Shown: positions 1 through 5,021, counted from the stretch's first letter. The stretch is DNA of 5,106 nt from Alphaproteobacteria bacterium (GCA_017353855.1 JAFMSA010000365.1:1-5106), one strand, 5' to 3'. A program made the numbers and translations. The notes: a model not told the origin generated them from the letters alone.

Positions 1-579
1 ATAGAGCTCCTGGAGCGGCTGGAGGGTCTCGTTCAAAATTACATGAATCGCGCGACGAGACTGCTGGACATCAGCCGTGCCGAGGCCGGGAAGCTCCAGC
101 TGGAGCCGAGGCTCACCGACCTTTCAAGTCTCGTCGTTTCGGTGGCGCGACGATACGAGGCCGAGGCCGCCCACAAAGGCTGTGTCCTCGAACTCGATAT
201 AGACGGCGGAATTAAAGCCGTGTGCGACCCCCTCGCGGTAGAACAGGTCATCGAAAACCTATTATCGAACGCGCTCAAGTTCGGCGCCGGCAAACCCGTA
301 GGTCTCCGGCTTCGCTCGGATGCTCGCTCAGCATTTTGCGAAGTGCGTGATCGCGGCATCGGCATGTCGGCGGATCAGCAGGATTGCGTGTTTGGCCGGT
401 TCGAGCGGGTTGTGGCCAAACACCGCGCTGACGGCTTTGGCCTCGGCTTGTGGATATCCTGCCACTTGGTCGAGGCCATGAATGGCAAGATTACGTTATC
501 GAGCCGGCTCGGGCACGGATCGAACTTTCATGTCGCGCTGCCGCTCAAACCTGCCAACGATGGATCGGATACGGGATGA
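1..579 (+). CDS. Sensor histidine kinase, C-terminal part (5' end outside window)
   Basis: The reading frame is open from base 1, so the start, any sensor domain and the phospho-accepting His lie upstream of the window. The first codons encode the end of the dimerisation helix (LLDISRAEAGKLQLEP, about 61-108). A full HATPase_c domain follows: N box EQVIENLLSNALKF with the two Mg-binding Asn (241-282), G1 box DRGIGM (349-366), F box VFGRF (388-402) and G2 box GFGLGL (433-450). The protein should bind ATP and autophosphorylate, then pass phosphate to a receiver, most simply the one at 2101-2490. It ends within a few residues of the usual HATPase end, and no receiver is fused at its C-terminus. 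Its TGA overlaps the ATG of the KaiC-like gene by 4 nt (ATGA), so the two are translationally coupled. The family is certain; the stimulus cannot be told because the input half is missing. Confidence 0.93.
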   Translation: MELLERLEGLVQNYMNRATRLLDISRAEAGKLQLEPRLTDLSSLVVSVARRYEAEAAHKGCVLELDIDGGIKAVCDPLAVEQVIENLLSNALKFGAGKPVGLRLRSDARSAFCEVRDRGIGMSADQQDCVFGRFERVVAKHRADGFGLGLWISCHLVEAMNGKITLSSRLGHGSNFHVALPLKPANDGSDTG

Positions 580-2108
580 CTGACCAAGAAAGCAATGGTG
601 CCGGCTGCGCGCTCAGGCGAGTTTCGAGCCATGTTCCTGGCCTCGATACGATTCTCGGCGGCGGTTTTTTGAGCGGCGGCCTGTATTTGATCATGGGCGC
701 AGCGGGGGCCGGCAAAACGGTTCTGGGCAGCCAGATTATCTACGGGCACGCGGCCAGGGGAGGGCGAGGGCTCTTTGTCACTATGCTCGCCGAAAGCCAC
801 GGTAGGATGCTTGCACACCTGAAGCCGATGCGTTTCTTTGATCAATCGGTGATTCCCGAACGGCTCACCTACATCAGCGCCCACCAGGCTCTCGATGCTG
901 ACGACGAGGGCCTGAAAAAGCTGATCGATCTTTTGCTTCGTGAAGTGCAAGCGAGCGGCGCGACGGTGCTGGTGCTCGACGGGTTTTCAGGGATTGCAAC
1001 AGAGACCGGCTCGCTCTTTGGTTTGAGGCGCTTCACGCACGAACTGCAGACGCTGTCCTCGGCTACCGACTGCACGATGTTTCTGCTGGCTACCGGGTCG
1101 GGCGTGACCGGGCCCGAACATACAATGGTCGACGGGGTCATCGAGCTTCGGCAGAGGTTCTATTCCCCACGCACCGAGCGGCGTCTGCAGGTGCACAAGA
1201 TCCGCGGCAGCGGCTTCCTCGAAGGGGAACACGCGTTCCGCATCTCAACCGAGGGCATCACTGCCTTCCCACGCATCGAAGCGCAATATAGTTTTCCTGA
1301 GCGCCGCGCGCCATCGACCACACGGCGCCTGACATCCGGGAGCATCTCTCTCGATGATTTGCTGGGCGGCGGGTTGCCGGAGACGGCACAATCATCGGTG
1401 GTCGGCTCGTCGGGCGCCGGGAAGACCACGTTATGTCTGCAATTTATCTCCGCTTCGAGCGCCGAGGAACCGGGCCTGTTCTTCGGCTGTTTTGAACCTC
1501 CGGAGCGGTTGCGACTCAAGGCCGAGGAAATGGGCTTTGGCTTGGCGGCAGCCGAGCAGCGTGGTGATGTCGAGCTGCTATGGTGTCCGGTTGGCGAGCA
1601 GATCCTCGATGAACTCTCGGGTAAGCTGCTGGATGCCGTTCGGCGTCGCGGCGTGAGGCGGCTGGTGATCGACGGAATCATCGGTTTCCAGCAGGCCGCT
1701 CTCGAGCAGGAGCGCATGGTGCGGTTCTGGTCAGCGCTGTCAGCCGAGTTGCGCGCGCTCGGCGTCACGACGGTGCATACGATGGAGCCGCCGGAGCTGA
1801 CCGGTCCGGAGTTGCGCCTGCCGATGCAGGGGGTGTCGCCGTTGGCGGAAACCTTGATCCTCCTGCGTTTTGCCGAATTCCGCTCGCTGCTGTACCGCTT
1901 CATTTCGGTATTCAAGGTGCGCGACGCCGCCTTCCACCCCACGATCCGCGAATTTTCGATCACCGATGCGGGAATTGTCATCGGAGAGCCGGTCGAGGGC
2001 GCCGAAGGGGTGTTGACCGGGGCGCCCCGCGAGACGTCAACGCGTGCTGCGGCGCCAAACAGGGCCGGAAATTCCCCCGTGATCGCTACGGTCAGGCGCA
2101 ATGACTAA
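576..2108 (+). CDS. Double-domain KaiC-like P-loop ATPase
   Basis: This 510-aa protein has two tandem RecA/KaiC domains. Domain 1 (about residues 15-235) has Walker A GAAGAGKT (41-48) and Walker B VLVLD (131-135). Domain 2 (about 250-470) has Walker A GSSGAGKT (277-284) and Walker B RLVID (362-366). Each domain opens with a KaiC-type motif (PGLDTILGGG, ISLDDLLGGG). Each ends with a KaiC-type segment: KIRGSGFLEGEHAF in the first and FKVRDAAFHPTIREF in the second. The length matches cyanobacterial KaiC (about 519 aa), but the C-terminal tail after ~470 looks unrelated. I chose ATG 576 because it overlaps the kinase stop (ATGA); the frame is open upstream from 450, but that stretch lies inside the kinase gene. 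The Shine-Dalgarno sequence is weak, consistent with coupling. Known family members use ATP hydrolysis in clock or signalling roles. No KaiA or KaiB is encoded here, so a circadian function should not be assumed; a hub working with the flanking kinase and receiver is more likely. Confidence 0.93.
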   Translation: MTDQESNGAGCALRRVSSHVPGLDTILGGGFLSGGLYLIMGAAGAGKTVLGSQIIYGHAARGGRGLFVTMLAESHGRMLAHLKPMRFFDQSVIPERLTYISAHQALDADDEGLKKLIDLLLREVQASGATVLVLDGFSGIATETGSLFGLRRFTHELQTLSSATDCTMFLLATGSGVTGPEHTMVDGVIELRQRFYSPRTERRLQVHKIRGSGFLEGEHAFRISTEGITAFPRIEAQYSFPERRAPSTTRRLTSGSISLDDLLGGGLPETAQSSVVGSSGAGKTTLCLQFISASSAEEPGLFFGCFEPPERLRLKAEEMGFGLAAAEQRGDVELLWCPVGEQILDELSGKLLDAVRRRGVRRLVIDGIIGFQQAALEQERMVRFWSALSAELRALGVTTVHTMEPPELTGPELRLPMQGVSPLAETLILLRFAEFRSLLYRFISVFKVRDAAFHPTIREFSITDAGIVIGEPVEGAEGVLTGAPRETSTRAAAPNRAGNSPVIATVRRND

Positions 2109-2490
2109 CGCGACGGTGCTGATCGTGGAGGACGAGCTTACGATCGCTGAGCTTTTGGTGATGGCACTGAGCGACGGGGGTTATCGCGTGGTGCTGGCGG
2201 CCAATGGGCGCCGGGCGTTGGAGCTTTTGAGTAATGGACTGCTGCCCGACCTGATTATCACCGACTTCATGATGCCGGTGCTCGACGGCGTCGGGTTCAT
2301 TCAGGCGGTCCAGCAGAACGAGACACAGCGCGGCATCCCGTTTATCATCATCAGCTCTATTCCAGAGGATGCGGTGCGCAGTCGAGTCCACGGGTATGCG
2401 GGATTTGTCCGCAAGCCGTTCAGGCTCGCTACCGTGATGCAGCTAGTGACAAATGTACTTGCTCGGAGCTCAAGCCCGACGTGCTGCTGA
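2101..2490 (+). CDS. Single-domain response regulator (CheY-like receiver)
   Basis: This 129-aa protein is a receiver domain with no output domain. It has the acidic pair E10/D11 (LIVEDE), the phospho-acceptor D55 in IITDFMMPVLDG, the switch Ser at 85 (FIIISS) and the conserved lysine K104 in VRKPF, so it should be phosphorylatable. The receiver fold is complete by about residue 125; only the last few residues (RSSSPTCC) look unusual. Its ATG lies inside the end of the KaiC-like gene and overlaps it by 8 nt, which makes it the third gene of a coupled operon. The likely phosphodonor is the kinase at 1-579. Without a DNA-binding or enzymatic domain it must act by protein contact, perhaps with the KaiC-like ATPase, or as a phosphate sink or relay. 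No clear terminator follows the stop, and the apparent end of the operon is close to a suspected recombination junction near 2500. Confidence 0.93.
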   Translation: MTNATVLIVEDELTIAELLVMALSDGGYRVVLAANGRRALELLSNGLLPDLIITDFMMPVLDGVGFIQAVQQNETQRGIPFIIISSIPEDAVRSRVHGYAGFVRKPFRLATVMQLVTNVLARSSSPTCC

Positions 2491-2554
2491 CGCAATCTAC
2501 GGCGCAGTTCACCGCCGCGCGGAATGCTTCGAGCTCCGCGTCCTCGGTTTGCAT
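2429..2554 (-). pseudogene. 5' fragment of a DUF3991/toprim-like mobile-element gene
   Basis: On the - strand an ATG at 2554 is preceded by a good AGGAG (2568-2564) with 9 nt spacing, and it opens a 41-codon frame ending with TAG at 2431-2429. The first 18 residues, MQTEDAELEAFRAAVNCA, resemble from memory the N-terminus of DUF3991 and toprim domain proteins, which are common next to transfer genes in rhizobial plasmids and islands. Those proteins are several hundred residues long. Here the likeness stops at about codon 18 (base 2501), and the frame then runs into the antisense of the response-regulator 3' end. I infer a gene truncated by recombination. Its orientation, divergent from traC, fits a transfer region. 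The family call rests on a short remembered motif, so a chance ORF with a good ribosome site is the alternative. Confidence 0.42.
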
Positions 2555-2563
2555 GGCATGCTT

Positions 2564-2568
2564 CTCCT
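2564..2568 (-). promoter_or_regulatory. Shine-Dalgarno site of the truncated - strand gene
   Basis: The - strand reads AGGAG 9 nt before the ATG at 2554. It is one of the best ribosome sites in the window. It sits in front of what is now only a 41-codon frame, which supports the idea that a real gene once started here. Confidence 0.45.
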
Positions 2569-2635
2569 GGCCGGGCGGCAGTGCGGATGACGGATCCTTC
2601 GCACGACGCTCATTACTGGCTGGTCCCCCGCCGGG

Positions 2636-2686
2636 TGGCTCCCCTCCCCTCCACTCTGCCCTTCACGCGATCCTACAGGGGAGCCA
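2636..2686 (+). repeat. 10-bp perfect inverted repeat in the traC leader, covering its ribosome site
   Basis: TGGCTCCCCT (2636-2645) and AGGGGAGCCA (2677-2686) are exact reverse complements separated by 31 nt. The right arm contains the whole traC Shine-Dalgarno sequence (2677-2683). In RNA, pairing would hide that ribosome site. In DNA, it could be a binding site for a dimeric regulator or part of a transfer origin. The spacer is pyrimidine-rich at its left end (CCCTCC), so shifted pairings with the right arm are also possible. No nic-like core that I recognise is present. Confidence 0.5.
2677..2683 (+). promoter_or_regulatory. Shine-Dalgarno site of traC
   Basis: AGGGGAG lies 9 nt before the ATG at 2693. 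This fixes the traC start and shows that the ORF was under translational selection. The site is fully contained in the right arm of the 10-bp inverted repeat. Confidence 0.7.
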
Positions 2687-2692
2687 ACGCAA

Positions 2693-2974
2693 ATGCCACG
2701 CAAGAGCCTCACCGACCGCCGCGCCGAAAAACTCGCGCGGCTCGTATCCATCAGAAAAAAATTCGCCGCCATCGAAAGCAAAGCCGGCGAACGCCTCGGC
2801 AGGCTCTCCCTCAGAGCCGGGCTCGGCGAGCTCAACCTCGACGACGACACCCTCCTGAAGGAGTTTGAGGCCCTCGGCGGGCGCTTTCGGCCAACGTCCA
2901 AACGGCACGCACGCGGAGCCCCAATCCGACCCGGCTCCTCCGCCTGCGCCGCCTGCTGTCCCGGCTTGAGTTGA
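2693..2974 (+). CDS. traC: TraC-like conjugal transfer protein, possibly frameshifted near its end
   Basis: The ORF encodes 93 aa from an ATG with a strong Shine-Dalgarno sequence. Residues 1-68 fit the small TraC family of Ti-type/rhizobial transfer regions: a basic, helical N-terminus (KLARLVSIRKKFAAIESKAG) and then the core ERLGRLSLRAGLGELNLDDD followed by LLKEFEALGGRFR. TraC proteins are about 90-100 aa and lie in the traC-traD-traG leading region; their role is poorly defined but linked to DNA transfer. After about base 2882 this frame becomes unconvincing (many Cys, Arg and Gly). The next frame instead gives a Pro/Ala-rich tail, AEPQSDPAPPPAPPAVPA, ending at TGA 2967-2969, so a single-base indel near 2870-2885 is possible. 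A TraD-like gene follows immediately, but no traG is seen. The gene is probably a remnant without function in transfer by itself. Confidence 0.7.
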   Translation: MPRKSLTDRRAEKLARLVSIRKKFAAIESKAGERLGRLSLRAGLGELNLDDDTLLKEFEALGGRFRPTSKRHARGAPIRPGSSACAACCPGLS

Positions 2975-2991
2975 GTCTCGCCCGCCTGCGC

Positions 2992-3168
2992 ATGACAGAA
3001 CGCAAAGCCGACACCCACGACAAGATCATGCTCGGCGGCCTCGTCATAAACCTGGCTTGCAAGGAAGAATTTGCGGTGATTCTGGGCATCCTGACCTTGG
3101 CGGCCGAAGACCTTTCCGGCCCTGGCCGCGAGCTCGCCCGCCACCGTTTCGGCCGCGCCGGCGACTAG
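2992..3168 (+). CDS. traD: TraD-like conjugal transfer protein, probably ended early by a nonsense codon
   Basis: From ATG 2992 this frame encodes 58 aa. The N-terminus ERKADTHDKIMLGGLVI matches the small TraD family (about 70 aa) that follows traC in Ti-type plasmids and rhizobial islands; the middle, FAVILGILTLAAEDL, is the usual hydrophobic helix. A TTG at 2971 would add seven residues and overlap traC, and the frame is open back to 2869, with high GC at third positions, so translation could start further up at a non-ATG codon. No clear Shine-Dalgarno sequence is visible, so coupling to traC is likely. The frame stops at TAG 3166-3168, but in the same frame AFRKDQTDF and a second TAG (3196-3198) follow. 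An AF(R/K) stretch near the end is what I would expect of TraD, so the first TAG is probably a nonsense mutation. No traG coupling-protein gene follows. Confidence 0.6.
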   Translation: MTERKADTHDKIMLGGLVINLACKEEFAVILGILTLAAEDLSGPGRELARHRFGRAGD

Positions 3169-3208
3169 GCCTTCCGCAAAGATCAGACCGATTTCTAGCC
3201 AGCGAAAT

Positions 3209-3228
3209 CGCCGCGCTCCAGCGCGGCG
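3209..3228 (+). terminator. GC-rich hairpin after traD, possible terminator
   Basis: CGCCGCGCT (3209-3217) and AGCGCGGCG (3220-3228) are perfect reverse complements with 2 nt between them, giving a stem of about 7-8 bp with a small loop. TGCTTTGTAT follows, a weak T-rich stretch. The hairpin begins 10 nt after the second traD stop (3198), the position expected of an intrinsic terminator for the traC-traD unit. The poor T tract keeps confidence moderate. Confidence 0.45.
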
Positions 3229-3773
3229 TGCTTTGTATCGCGCCGCTCACGAGAACCTGGTGCACGCCGTGGTGCCGCATGATCGAGGACTTCTTTTATC
3301 ACCGTCAACCGAAAGGCTAGGAGGTGAGCGGAACAGTGCCGGCGGCATGCAACAGATGCGCAACTATCTGTTCACGCAGCACGCAGGGCCCGGCGGCGAC
3401 GGTGATCGAGCCAGAGGAATTGCGCCGCTATCTCGCCAACTTGCCGAAACCGTCGCGGTGCATCATGGCGCGTAGCGCGAAACCCGAGACTTGGCTCTGC
3501 TTGATGGTTGGATCAGGATAGGGATCGGACCTTTGTCGGCTGCACGCTCAGTGTCGCCTTCGCCGTAAGCAGCCAGCCATCCGCCCCTCGATTGATGTCA
3601 CAGCTTGTATTCGATGCACGACCTGCGCGCTATGTCTTGTCCCGCGGCCGATGGACGGAGACCGGCGTTCGGTGCTAAAGCCGCAGATGCGCTGGCAGCT
3701 TCGGGTGAGGGAAGACGTATCTTCCGTCGCCGATGTTGATTGGCCGGCGGAGAATTTTGGAAAATCTCAGCCA
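3229..3773. other. Intergenic stretch without a convincing gene
   Basis: About 545 bases separate the traD hairpin from the sigma-factor start. Frames on both strands are broken into pieces of 60-90 codons, and none carries a motif I recognise. The most gene-like piece is a + strand frame from GTG 3336 to TAG 3519-3521 (61 aa). It has AGGAGG at 3319-3324, a CNRC motif and a segment ATVIEPEELRRYLANLPKPS with coding-like third positions. It may be a small gene or a piece of a decayed one, with confidence of about 0.15 that it is real. The stretch 3522-3700 shows nothing. The promoter of the sigma operon should lie in 3600-3773, but no clear -35/-10 pair, including the TGATCC-type ECF element, could be picked out. 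Confidence 0.5.
3710..3725. repeat. Small perfect inverted repeat upstream of the sigma operon
   Basis: GGAAGA and TCTTCC are separated by CGTA, so the 12 paired bases form a perfect dyad about 50 nt upstream of the proposed sigma start. The position fits an operator or a short leader hairpin. A 6-bp dyad also arises by chance fairly often, so this is suggestive only. Confidence 0.3.
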
Positions 3774-4421
3774 ATGACAAATCTGTCGGCTATGGCCAAG
3801 GAAGATATACAAAAGACGCCGGCAACGCTGGGCGACGTACTATATGGCAAGTCCAAGGCCCCGGTGCCGGAGCAGGACTGGGCGACACTTGTCCAATTGA
3901 TTGCCACAGGCGACCAGCTTGCGCTGCACGCGCTCTACGAAATGGCTCATCGCATCGTCTTCACTTTGATCATGCGAATCACGTCCAACCGGGAAACCGC
4001 TGAAGAGCTCACCATCGACGTCTTCCATGACGTCTGGCGGCGTGCGTCGCGTTACGACCCCGCGAACGGCACGGTGCTCTCCTGGATTATGAACCAGGCG
4101 CGCTCACGGGCGATCGATCGCCTGCGCTCCGAGAACCGAAAGAAGCGCAGCCACGGCGGCGATGTGCAGCCGCTGGCCGAGGTGGCTGCCGATCCGCGCG
4201 ACGTGGTCGAGCTGCGCGAGCAAGGCGAGGCGCTGCGCACCGCATTGGCGGCGCTAACGCCGGAAGAGCGCCAGGCGATTGAGACGACGTTCTTCGCCGG
4301 GCTTACGCATGCCGAAGCCGCGGAGCGGCTGAATCAGCCGCTCGGCACCGTCAAGACGCGCATTCGTTCGGGACTGCACAAGCTGCGGCACATGCTGGCC
4401 GCAGGAGCAGGGAAGCCATGA
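3774..4421 (+). CDS. ECF-family RNA polymerase sigma factor
   Basis: From ATG 3774 the protein is 215 aa. Region 2 covers about residues 50-119, with the signature TAEELTIDVFHDVWRRA (75-91) and the promoter-melting region through SWIMNQARSRAIDRLRS. Region 4 covers about 152-208, with LTPEERQAIETTFFAGLTHA and the helix-turn-helix EAAERLNQPLGTVKTRI. There is no region 1 or 3, as expected for group 4 (ECF) factors. The frame is open to ATG 3651, but that extension has no sigma-like content; ATG 3774 and ATG 3792 are the plausible starts, neither with a good Shine-Dalgarno sequence. The stop overlaps the anti-sigma ATG (ATGA), so the pair is coupled. With a ChrR-like partner it belongs near the RpoE/ECF11 type that drives singlet-oxygen and oxidative responses. 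It would be held inactive by the downstream protein and probably activates its own operon, though I see no matching promoter. Confidence 0.9.
   Translation: MTNLSAMAKEDIQKTPATLGDVLYGKSKAPVPEQDWATLVQLIATGDQLALHALYEMAHRIVFTLIMRITSNRETAEELTIDVFHDVWRRASRYDPANGTVLSWIMNQARSRAIDRLRSENRKKRSHGGDVQPLAEVAADPRDVVELREQGEALRTALAALTPEERQAIETTFFAGLTHAEAAERLNQPLGTVKTRIRSGLHKLRHMLAAGAGKP
4403..4415 (+). promoter_or_regulatory. Ribosome binding region of the anti-sigma gene
   Basis: AGGAG (4403-4407) and GGGAAG (4410-4415) lie in the last codons of the sigma gene, 10 and 2 nt before ATG 4418. The first has good spacing. It confirms the ATGA-overlap start of the anti-sigma gene. Confidence 0.55.
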
Positions 4422-4996
4422 GTACGTTCCAGAGGAACGGCTGCGAGCAGAGCGAGATAACCTGCGCCTACGCCCTGCGGGTCCTGCCAGCGAGCGAGGG
4501 TGCCGCGGCCGAAGCCCACATCGCCTCGTGCCCGCACTGCCGGCGCGAGTTGGAGAGCCTGCGCCCGGTGGTCGACAGGTTCGTCTCCTGGCCCACCGAT
4601 GTGCTGCGTCCGACGACATCGGTGCAGGCGCGCCTGGCGCTTCGTATCGCCGAGGAGACCGGGAAAGAACCATTGCTGGCGCCGGCGCGGCGGTGGTCCG
4701 AGCCGGAATGGGAACGGGTCGCGCCCGGGATCGAATGCAAGCTGCTCGCGACCGACACGGAAAGACACCGGGTCAGCATGCTAGTACGCCTCGCGCCTGG
4801 CGCGAGTTACCCAGCGCATACTCATGCGGGCGTCGAAGAGCTGCATCTCCTCGACGGTGAGTTGTGGATTGACGAGCGCAAGCTCTCCCCGGGCGACTAT
4901 AACTACGGTGCGCCTGGAGCGGGCGACGAGCGCGTCTGGAGCGAGACGGGCTGCACCTGCCTTCTTGTCACCAGCACCAAAGATACCCTTCGTTGA
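4418..4996 (+). CDS. ChrR-type anti-sigma factor (zinc-binding domain plus cupin)
   Basis: This 192-aa soluble protein has two domains and no membrane segment, unlike most anti-sigma factors. The N-terminal zinc anti-sigma domain (about 8-60) has H34-x3-C38-x2-C41 (HIASCPHC), and C9 sits where the fourth ligand is expected, about 25 residues before H34. It should clamp the sigma factor in the cytoplasm. The C-terminal cupin (about 100-190) has a perfect first motif: G128, H134, H136, E140 and G147 (GASYPAHTHAGVEELHLLDG). In ChrR the last metal ligand is a His in the second cupin motif; here the region GAPGAGDERVWSETGC has Asp/Glu instead. ATG 4418 overlaps the sigma stop and has AGGAG/AGGGAAG just upstream. 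By analogy with ChrR, loss or change of bound metal under oxidative stress frees the sigma factor. The family is sure; the signal is inferred. Confidence 0.88.
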   Translation: MSTFQRNGCEQSEITCAYALRVLPASEGAAAEAHIASCPHCRRELESLRPVVDRFVSWPTDVLRPTTSVQARLALRIAEETGKEPLLAPARRWSEPEWERVAPGIECKLLATDTERHRVSMLVRLAPGASYPAHTHAGVEELHLLDGELWIDERKLSPGDYNYGAPGAGDERVWSETGCTCLLVTSTKDTLR

Positions 4997-4997
4997 A

Positions 4998-5021
4998 GCG
5001 CCTCGGGCGCATGATGCGCCC
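4998..5021 (+). terminator. Two overlapping hairpins after the anti-sigma gene, possible terminator
   Basis: Two stems share bases. GCGCC/GGCGC (4998-5002 with 5006-5010, 3-nt loop) and GGGCGC/GCGCCC (5005-5010 with 5016-5021, 5-nt loop ATGAT) compete for GGCGC at 5006-5010. They begin 1 nt after the stop codon. No T tract follows, so this is at best a weak or Rho-assisted end of the sigma/anti-sigma operon, or an RNA-stabilising structure. Bases 5022-5106 show no supported gene. Confidence 0.35.

Noticed and set aside
450..575. Upstream extension of the KaiC-like gene to ATG 450
   Set aside because: These 42 codons lie inside the kinase ATP-binding domain and have no KaiC-like content. ATG 576 forms the standard ATGA overlap and starts just before the first KaiC motif.
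1160..2101. 313-codon open frame on the - strand
   Set aside because: It lies wholly antisense to the KaiC-like gene, is Ser/Arg/Pro-rich with no motif, and is a typical shadow frame in GC-rich DNA. The + strand has complete Walker motifs.
2570..2692. Transfer origin (oriT) between the divergent genes
   Set aside because: The position is suitable and an inverted repeat is present, but I could not find a nic core of the Ti or IncQ type, so it is not annotated as oriT.
2509..3144. 211-codon open frame on the - strand spanning the tra region
   Set aside because: It is antisense to traC and traD, which have family motifs and, for traC, a strong ribosome site. The frame has no recognisable domain, and its low-complexity Arg/Ser stretches are typical of shadows.
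3651..3773. Upstream extension of the sigma factor to ATG 3651
   Set aside because: The 41 extra residues have no sigma-like content and would make the protein longer than usual for ECF factors. The stretch probably holds the promoter and leader.
3229..3773. tRNA or other structured RNA gene in the long gap
   Set aside because: No cloverleaf arms, T-loop consensus or CCA end could be fitted on either strand.
4254..4768. Two - strand frames of about 140 codons over the sigma/anti-sigma genes
   Set aside because: Both are antisense to genes with clear region 4, zinc and cupin motifs, and both are Arg/Pro-rich without domains.
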